DNA of 64,000 nt, from contig CAYYLO010000004.1 of assembly GCA_964472675.1 (NCBI GenBank), forward strand, positions 1-64,000, read 5' to 3'. Numbering within the stretch: the first letter of the stretch is position 1; every line of letters begins with the position of its first letter. A program made the translations under genes and the position numbers. Source of the stretch: 01-FULL-43-15b sp964472675. Lineage in GTDB: Bacteria; Patescibacteriota; Microgenomatia; UBA8517; UBA10165. The notes under the pieces were generated by a model. The model did not search any database. It had not been told where the DNA came from and was given only the letters and a program-made list of their open reading frames with translations. Positions 58,855 to 64,000 of the stretch are shown here, in pieces.

Positions 58855-58928
58855 TGACCCCGACCGGATTTGAACCGGTGATCTTCAGGATGAGAACCTG
58901 ATGTCCTAAACCGCTAGACGACGGGGCC
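58855..58928 (-). tRNA. tRNA-Glu (anticodon CTC)
   Basis: On the minus strand GGCCCCG (58928-58922) pairs with CGGGGTC (58862-58856, one G-T), discriminator A. The anticodon stem TCAGG/CCTGA has loop TTCTCAT (anticodon CTC, reading GAG). The T-arm is ACCGGTTCAAATCCGGT. CCA is not encoded. A TATAAT lies about 10 nt upstream of the 5' end (58938-58943). Confidence 0.95.
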
Positions 58929-59011
58929 AATTGGGTTATTATATCTCTTTCAAGTTCAAAACAAAAACTTCTCATATCAAAGTCACACATTCTCGATGTA
59001 GACTTGCAACA

Positions 59012-59623
59012 ATGGATGTGGAAAGGTTGAGAGAAGCAAGAACTGAGTTTGTTGCCACACTTGAGCTGGTTGGGCCAGTCTTGCAGCAATTGGAACAAAA
59101 AGTGCGAGATTTTGGACCTGAGCAGATTCTCAAACCTGAAGTTGCGGAAGAGATAAGAAGTGATTATGAAAGCATTTTGGACGCAATAGCCACGTCGGTC
59201 TTGGACGCTTCTGAGCAAACTGGTCTACCTCCGGAAGAGATTTACACTGCCCAACAAATTGCTTTAAATGATTTTGTTCGGGCCATGCTAACTCCTCCTC
59301 TCCCATTGTCTGAGGAGCAATGTGAGGAAGAAGGTATGCCATATCTTCTGGATTCGTGGGTCGCAGACCATACAAATTGGTGGGAACGTTTATCTGCCGA
59401 ACAAAAATCAGCGTTCTCTAACATATTGGGGATAGACCTTTTCCAGGCTGATAAATTTGTTCCTGCTAGCATTGAAGAATATCAGGTTATTTATAAATCT
59501 GATCAACTGATAAAAATACCTGCTGCCTTGGGTTTGCCGGCAACTTCCTTTTATCCAGTTCTGGTTTGTGATTGGTACCGTGGGCCAGCTTTAACTTGCA
59601 TTCCAGTTGTTAATAGTGATTAG
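59012..59623 (+). CDS. Hypothetical soluble protein
   Basis: This protein has about 203 aa, mostly helical at the start (MDVERLREARTEFVATLELVGPVLQQLEQKVRDFG). Its middle is acidic (LPLSEEQCEEEGMPYLLDSW) and its end is beta-like (TSFYPVLVCDWYRGPALTCIPV). No family recognised. ATG 59012 is chosen: a -10 TAGACT (58999-59004) lies 7 nt before it, and the longer ORF would overlap the tRNA-Glu promoter region. The next gene begins 10 nt after its stop. Confidence 0.65.
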   Translation: MDVERLREARTEFVATLELVGPVLQQLEQKVRDFGPEQILKPEVAEEIRSDYESILDAIATSVLDASEQTGLPPEEIYTAQQIALNDFVRAMLTPPLPLSEEQCEEEGMPYLLDSWVADHTNWWERLSAEQKSAFSNILGIDLFQADKFVPASIEEYQVIYKSDQLIKIPAALGLPATSFYPVLVCDWYRGPALTCIPVVNSD

Positions 59624-59633
59624 ATTAATAGCG

Positions 59634-60449
59634 ATGAAATCCATCAAGCTTAATGATCAAGCTCAGATTCCAGCATTGGGATTTGGGACGTGGCAGATGA
59701 GGGGGGATGAATGTGTACGCGCGGTCTTAACGGCTTTGGAAGTAGGTTATCGGCATATTGACACGGCAGATGTATACGGCAACCATAAAGATGTTGCTAA
59801 GGCTATAAAAGAGAGTGGTTTGGCGCGGGAAGAATTATTTATTACTACCAAGATTCCTTGGGATTTGCTTCGCGCGCCAGATGTTTTAGAGAACTTTAAC
59901 CGATACCTTGACGAGCTGGACATGTCTTATGTTGATCTCTTTTTGGTTCATTGGCCAAATAAGCAAATTCCAATTCTTGACACCCTTGGAGCAATGAACC
60001 AACTCAAGCAGGAAGGAAAGGTTAAAGCAGTTGGTGTTTCAAATTTTACGTCTCACCACCTTCAGGATGCTCTGACAACTGGTCATAAAATAACTTTAAA
60101 CCAGGTTGAACTTCACCCAACTTTTAACCAGCTCGAGCTTCAGGTATTTTGCAAGGCGAGAAATATCACTATGACTGCCTATTCTCCTTTGGGTAGAGGA
60201 GAAGATTTGGCCCACCCTGCAATTTTGGAATTGGCCAAAAAATATGGCGTTTCTCCTGCTCAGGTTATTTTAAACTGGATTATCTCGCGAGGAATTGTGG
60301 CTATTCCCAAAAGTGCCAATCCCCAAAGAATCGAGGATAACTATAAATCTGTTTCTTGGGAGATGGAAAAGATCGACATAGAAAAGGTTAACAATATTTC
60401 ACAGCAACCCAGAATACTGAATCGCCCCAATTCGGAGTTTGACTACTAA
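59634..60449 (+). CDS. Aldo/keto reductase
   Basis: This is an NADPH-dependent carbonyl reductase of the AKR superfamily with a TIM barrel. It has LGFGTWQ, the catalytic Asp/Tyr pair in HIDTADVYGNH, Lys in FITTKIPW, His in LFLVHWP, and the cofactor-binding IPKSANPQRIEDNY. The length (271 aa) matches the AKR5-like group that includes 2,5-diketo-gluconate reductases. The substrate cannot be assigned. ATG 59634 (MKSIKLNDQAQIPALGFG) fits the family N-terminus. Confidence 0.93.
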   Translation: MKSIKLNDQAQIPALGFGTWQMRGDECVRAVLTALEVGYRHIDTADVYGNHKDVAKAIKESGLAREELFITTKIPWDLLRAPDVLENFNRYLDELDMSYVDLFLVHWPNKQIPILDTLGAMNQLKQEGKVKAVGVSNFTSHHLQDALTTGHKITLNQVELHPTFNQLELQVFCKARNITMTAYSPLGRGEDLAHPAILELAKKYGVSPAQVILNWIISRGIVAIPKSANPQRIEDNYKSVSWEMEKIDIEKVNNISQQPRILNRPNSEFDY

Positions 60450-60480
60450 ACAAGTTTTAAGCTAGAATATCGGCAAGGAC

Positions 60481-60543
60481 TTGACAAATTTTGTTTAAGG
60501 ACTAACATTTAATCATAAAAACAAAGGCTCGAAAGAGTCTTTT
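60481..60543 (+). promoter_or_regulatory. greA promoter and leader hairpin
   Basis: TTGACA (60481-60486), a 16-nt spacer and TAACAT (60503-60508) would start transcription near 60515. The leader then holds a hairpin, AAAGGCTC (60523-60530) with GAGTCTTT (60535-60542), followed by T-rich sequence. It may act as an attenuator in the greA leader; alternatively it is the terminator of the preceding reductase gene. Confidence 0.5.
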
Positions 60544-60565
60544 AAGGTTTTTTAAAGGTACTTCA

Positions 60566-61018
60566 ATGATACAGTTAACCGAAGCTGGTTTCCATAAATT
60601 ACAAAAAGAGTATGACAATTTGATAAACAGCAAGCGCCCGGCTGCTGTTGATCGGTTGGCGCAAGCTCGTTCTATGGGCGACTTGTCGGAAAATAGCGAT
60701 TACCATCAGGCCAAAGAAGCTTTAGAATTTATTGATGGTCGAGTTTCAGAGTTGGAGTTGGTATTAAAGCAAGCTATTGTTGTTAGTAAGAACCATTCAA
60801 GCAAGGAAGTTGAAGTGGGTGCAAGGGTAAAAGTTTCTATTCGGGGCTCTGAGCATGTCTTTAGTATTGTCGGGGAATGGGAAGCAGACCCTAAAGAGAA
60901 AAAAATCTCTCACGAATCGCCACTTGGTAAAGCTTTAATTGGGAGGAAAGTTGGAGAAACTGTTGAAGTCCAAGCTCCCGCAGGCAAGGTTGAATATACC
61001 ATAGTAGGAATTGAGTAA
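60566..61018 (+). CDS. greA: Transcription elongation factor GreA
   Basis: GreA rescues backtracked RNA polymerase by stimulating transcript cleavage. The 150-aa protein has the N-terminal coiled coil with the acidic tip (GDLSENSDYHQAKEALEFIDGRV) that reaches the active site. The C-terminal FKBP-like domain has EVGARVKVSIRGSEHVFSIVGEWEADPKEKKISHESPLGKALIGRKVGETVEV. The class I lysS start is 22 nt after its stop. Confidence 0.97.
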   Translation: MIQLTEAGFHKLQKEYDNLINSKRPAAVDRLAQARSMGDLSENSDYHQAKEALEFIDGRVSELELVLKQAIVVSKNHSSKEVEVGARVKVSIRGSEHVFSIVGEWEADPKEKKISHESPLGKALIGRKVGETVEVQAPAGKVEYTIVGIE

Positions 61019-61040
61019 CCTCTTGCGTTATACTAGCCTC

Positions 61041-62606
61041 ATGTATTGGGCAGATCGCATTTCCGAAGAAATTATTAAAAGTGGTAAGTTCTCTCCTTAT
61101 TGGGTTGACGATATGAAAACCCCCTCAGGTTATGCACACATAGGCTCTCTTTTGGGTCCGGTTATTCACAGCACCCTTTACCGCGCTTTAAAAAACAAGG
61201 GCCAAAAAGCTACTTTTACGTTTGTAATAAATGATTTTGACCCAGCTGATGATCTCCTTCCTGAACTGAGGGGTAAATTTGAGCAATATTTAGGAATGCC
61301 TTTGAAACTTGCTCCTTCACCTGTCCCAGGTTTTGAAAGCATGGCGGACTTATTTGGCCAGGATTTTATAACTTCCATAAAAAATTTGGGAGTTGAAGCT
61401 GAAATTCTTTCTTCCTGGGATTTGTATCACGAAGGCAAGTTTGATGAAGTTATTCGGATGGCTTTGGACAATGCTGAAAAAATTCAGGACATTTATCAGC
61501 GTATTGCGGGAAGCAAGAAAAAAGAAGCGGGCTGGCTGCCTTTACAGGTGATTTGCGAAAACTGTAGGAAGTTGGGTACAACTCGCGTTTATGGCTGGGA
61601 TGGGGAGAAAGTCTCGTATAAGTGCGAACTGGCAATGGTGAAATGGGCCCAAGGTTGTGGACACGAAGGAAAGGTTAGCCCGTTTGGAGGAACAGGAAAA
61701 CTGCCCTGGAAGGTTGATTGGGCTGCGCATTGGAAGGTCTTGGGCATAACTATTGAAGGAGCGGGGAAAGACCACGCTTCAGCTGGCGGAAGTTATGATA
61801 TTGCCATGGAAATAGTTAAAGAAGTTTTCAATTATCCCCAGCCATATAAACTCCCTTATGAATTTATCTTAATAGGCGGACGCAAAATGTCTTCCTCAAA
61901 AGGAATTGGCCTTAAAGCACATGATTTGGTTAAAATTTTGCCTCCCCAAGTCGGAAGATTTTTATTTGTTGCCCGCGACATAAAAAGCCAAGCAAACTTT
62001 GACCCTAACGGAACAATGGCTATCCCAGATTTGTTTGATGAGCATGATCGTGCGTGGAGGTTACATATCACAGACCCAGATCACCCGCTAGCTCGTGCTT
62101 TTGTCTATGCGCAAACCAACGGTTTTTCGTTAACAGATGATGTGTATTTGCCAAGATTTCGTGATGTGGCAAACTATCTTCAGATGCCGAACGTAAGTTT
62201 GGTTGAAAAGTTCGAGAATCTGAAAGGCGGGAAGTTAACAAAAGAAGAAACTACAATTCTCGATGAAAGGAGAAAGTATGCACAGATTTGGCTGGAGAAT
62301 TACGCGCCTGAAGATTTTCGTTTGCAAATGACCAGCAGTTTTCCTGAATTGGCAAAGGACTTTACCCCCGAGCAGAAAAAGTTTTTACACGAAGCGGCAA
62401 AGTTAGTTGAGAAAGAGATGGGTGAGGAAGAACTGCAGTTGGCGATTTATAACCTTTCTAAAGAGTTGAAAGTGCCTTCAAAAGAAGCATTTGGAGCAAT
62501 TTATCGAAGCTTTTTGGGGAAAGACCATGGGCCCAAAGCTGCTTGGCTGTTAAAAAAATATCCCCAGGAGAAAGTAATTGAAAGACTTGTGGAGGCTTCT
62601 AAATGA
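61041..62606 (+). CDS. lysS: Lysyl-tRNA synthetase, class I
   Basis: This is the archaeal-type class I LysRS, rare in bacteria but known in some spirochaetes, alphaproteobacteria and CPR. The HIGH-like motif is SGYAHIGSLLG, the KMSKS motif is GRKMSSSKGIG, and the AGKDHASAGGSYD segment is family-specific. A Cys cluster (CENC...C...C) may bind zinc. About 521 aa. ATG 61041 is chosen because TATACT (61029-61034) lies 6 nt before it, implying a leaderless mRNA separate from greA. Confidence 0.95.
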   Translation: MYWADRISEEIIKSGKFSPYWVDDMKTPSGYAHIGSLLGPVIHSTLYRALKNKGQKATFTFVINDFDPADDLLPELRGKFEQYLGMPLKLAPSPVPGFESMADLFGQDFITSIKNLGVEAEILSSWDLYHEGKFDEVIRMALDNAEKIQDIYQRIAGSKKKEAGWLPLQVICENCRKLGTTRVYGWDGEKVSYKCELAMVKWAQGCGHEGKVSPFGGTGKLPWKVDWAAHWKVLGITIEGAGKDHASAGGSYDIAMEIVKEVFNYPQPYKLPYEFILIGGRKMSSSKGIGLKAHDLVKILPPQVGRFLFVARDIKSQANFDPNGTMAIPDLFDEHDRAWRLHITDPDHPLARAFVYAQTNGFSLTDDVYLPRFRDVANYLQMPNVSLVEKFENLKGGKLTKEETTILDERRKYAQIWLENYAPEDFRLQMTSSFPELAKDFTPEQKKFLHEAAKLVEKEMGEEELQLAIYNLSKELKVPSKEAFGAIYRSFLGKDHGPKAAWLLKKYPQEKVIERLVEASK

Positions 62607-63205
62607 CAAAAGAACAAGCTTTAAAACTTCTTCATGATAATATGGAGTCTGCCAACTTGAGAAAGCATTGCTATGCTGTTGGGGCGGTAATGCGTGCGTT
62701 GGCTCTTCGGTTAAACGCTGATAAATCCGCCGACGATACTGTCGGAGCGACTTCAGCTGTGGCGGATAAATGGGAAGTGGTTGGACTTTTACATGATTCC
62801 GACTGGGAAAAAACAAAAGGAGAACCCAATAAGCACACAACCCTAACATATCAATGGCTTCTCGATTTGGGCGAAGCAGATCAAGAAATTCTTCACGCTA
62901 TAAAAACTCATAATTATGTCCATACGGGAGAAAATCCGCCTGAGACAAAAATGGAATGGGCCCTGTATTGTTGTGATGAGTTAACTGGCTTTATAATAGC
63001 AGTGACACTAGTTCAGCCGGAGAAAAAATTATCGTCGGTAACAAGCGAGAAGGTTTTGAAAAAATGGAATAAAAAAGAGTTTGCTGCGGCGGTTGACCGA
63101 AAGCAAATTGAAGAGTGTGAAGAGCGTCTTGGAGTTCAGTTGCAAGAGTTTATTGATATTTCGATTACAGCAATGCAAGGAATCGCTGATGAGTTGGGGT
63201 TGTAG
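62603..63205 (+). CDS. HD-domain hydrolase
   Basis: This 200-aa protein has an HD metal-binding pattern: RKHCYAVGAVMRALA, LLHDSDWEK (the HD pair) and ILHAIKTHNYVHTG, with a later Asp in YCCDELTGFIIAV. Similar HDIG-like proteins hydrolyse nucleotides or phosphoesters; the substrate is unknown. Its ATG overlaps the lysS stop by 4 nt, so the two are coupled. Confidence 0.85.
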   Translation: MTKEQALKLLHDNMESANLRKHCYAVGAVMRALALRLNADKSADDTVGATSAVADKWEVVGLLHDSDWEKTKGEPNKHTTLTYQWLLDLGEADQEILHAIKTHNYVHTGENPPETKMEWALYCCDELTGFIIAVTLVQPEKKLSSVTSEKVLKKWNKKEFAAAVDRKQIEECEERLGVQLQEFIDISITAMQGIADELGL

Positions 63206-63209
63206 TAAC

Positions 63210-63297
63210 GTCATCCTGAACGAAAGTGAAGGATCTCTCGCGAATGCGAGATAGCACAGACAAGCTGTGAGATTCTTCGGCTCCGCCTCAGAATGAC
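63210..63297. repeat. Dispersed inverted-repeat element before serS
   Basis: GTCATCCTGA (63210-63219) and TCAGAATGAC (63288-63297) are inverted ends. Inside, GAAGGATCTC and GAGATTCTTCG also pair, so the 88 bp can fold into one long hairpin. Related half-elements occur near 36141 and 37882-37916. This type of repeat is common in many bacterial genomes. Confidence 0.7.
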
Positions 63298-63305
63298 AAA
63301 CATTT

Positions 63306-64000
63306 ATGATTGATATAAATCTAGTTCGCGAAAATATAGATTTAGTAAAAGCCGGTGTGGCCAAAAAGAAATATGACACTTTGGTTGTCGATCGTGTTGC
63401 CAAAACCGACCGGGAGCATGTCGCACTGCTTCAGAAAGTGGAAGACCTTCGTCACGAAAGAAATGTAATCAGCAAAGAATATACTCCCGAGAATGTTGCG
63501 CGCGGCAAAGAAATAAAAAGTGAATTGGCAAAACTTGAACCGGATTTGGAAAAGTTGGAAGTAGAAGTTAACGGGCTTTTGCAAAGTATACCCAATCTTC
63601 CTCAAGAAGGCATACCGGATGGTGAAGGAGAAGAAGACAATAAAGTTTTGCGGGAATGGGGTGTTCCAAAAGAATTTAATTTTACCCCAAAAGACCATCT
63701 AGAACTTGGAAAAGAATTAGATATTTTAGACTTTGACAGTGGCGCAAAGATTGCTGGTTCTGGGTTTTATTATTTAAAGAATGACGGGGCACTTTTAGAA
63801 ATTGCACTGGTGTCTTATGGCATGAAATTTTTGGCAGAGCGCGGATTTATTCCAATGTTGACGCCGGATGTTGCCAGAGAAAGATTTTATTTGGGGACGG
63901 GATATTTACCCAAAGGCGACGAAGCGCAAACTTATGTTTTGGAAGGAACAGATTTGGGGCTTATTGCAACGGCAGAAGTTACACTAGCAGGATATCATGC
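63306..64000 (+). CDS. serS: Seryl-tRNA synthetase (3' end outside window)
   Basis: The first 231 codons are in the window. They give the N-terminal coiled-coil arm (MIDINLVRENIDLVKAGVAKK ... KVEDLRHERNVISKEY), the linker IPNLPQEGIPDGEGEEDN and the beginning of the class II core (KDHLELGKELDILDF, SGSGF-like AGSGFYYLK, MLTPDVARERF). The arm helps to grip the long variable arm of tRNA-Ser. Start ATG 63306 follows the inverted-repeat element after 8 nt, with no Shine-Dalgarno sequence. Confidence 0.96.
   Translation, partial: MIDINLVRENIDLVKAGVAKKKYDTLVVDRVAKTDREHVALLQKVEDLRHERNVISKEYTPENVARGKEIKSELAKLEPDLEKLEVEVNGLLQSIPNLPQEGIPDGEGEEDNKVLREWGVPKEFNFTPKDHLELGKELDILDFDSGAKIAGSGFYYLKNDGALLEIALVSYGMKFLAERGFIPMLTPDVARERFYLGTGYLPKGDEAQTYVLEGTDLGLIATAEVTLAGYH

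Noticed and set aside
58820..59218. 132-aa minus-strand ORF over tRNA-Glu
   Set aside because: It overlaps a clear tRNA gene and the opposite coding gene; no protein signal.
1..64000. CRISPR array, prophage, transposase or rRNA genes
   Set aside because: I looked for regularly spaced short repeats, integrase/transposase motifs and rRNA core sequences on both strands and saw none.

Overview
This window looks like a chromosomal contig from a Candidate Phyla Radiation bacterium (Patescibacteria), most likely of the Microgenomates group. The lineage is inferred from gene content, not proven. The clues are an AT-leaning genome with short intergenic gaps, a class I (archaeal-type) lysyl-tRNA synthetase, an archaeal-type AspRS, tRNA genes without encoded CCA, RNase Y, many small DUF proteins, an LPXTG-type protein and very large cell-wall-anchored proteins. 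No rRNA, CRISPR array, transposase or phage genes are visible.

Layout. 1-7100 is a housekeeping block: recA (cut at the left edge), recX, a short RNase Y, HU, a SpeD-like decarboxylase, miaA, an AI-2E-type permease, RNase P RNA and a small channel-like membrane protein. 7100-9730 is a minus-strand accessory island of different texture. It holds a T-box leader in front of an unknown gene, and an MFS exporter behind an attenuator-like leader that contains a 17-codon peptide. 9760-20500 carries comM, dtd, nth, small proteins, a GT-B glycosyltransferase, DUF4446/DUF3048 proteins, a winged-helix regulator with a 242-bp insertion behind it, and secDF. 20600-30800 carries an ASCH pseudogene, cca, recJ (with a GC-rich repeat inserted in frame), aspS, a D,D-carboxypeptidase, gltX and secreted proteins. 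30800-39200 holds malic enzyme, YibE/F, hicBA, CapA, several membrane proteins, tRNA-Gln, an LPETG protein and an L,D-transpeptidase. 39300-55200 holds lon, two giant overlapping surface-protein genes (1811 and 2211 aa) flanked by a 22-bp direct repeat, and a double winged-helix regulator. 55200-64000 holds envelope proteins, a Fic protein, tRNA-Glu, an aldo/keto reductase, greA, class I lysS, an HD hydrolase and serS (cut at the right edge).

The most unusual item is the 2211-aa protein. It contains an animal-type heme peroxidase whose two halves occur in swapped order around an RTX calcium-binding domain: the proximal-His half, then RTX, then the distal-His half. This is a circular permutation of the usual bacterial peroxidase-RTX architecture. 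Other notable items are the T-box and attenuator leaders, a GC-rich mobile repeat found in recJ and upstream of gltX, a perfect 761-bp duplication inside the first giant gene, and a general pattern of -10 hexamers 5-12 nt before start codons, which suggests that leaderless mRNA is common here. A small minority of genes instead carry a perfect Shine-Dalgarno sequence.
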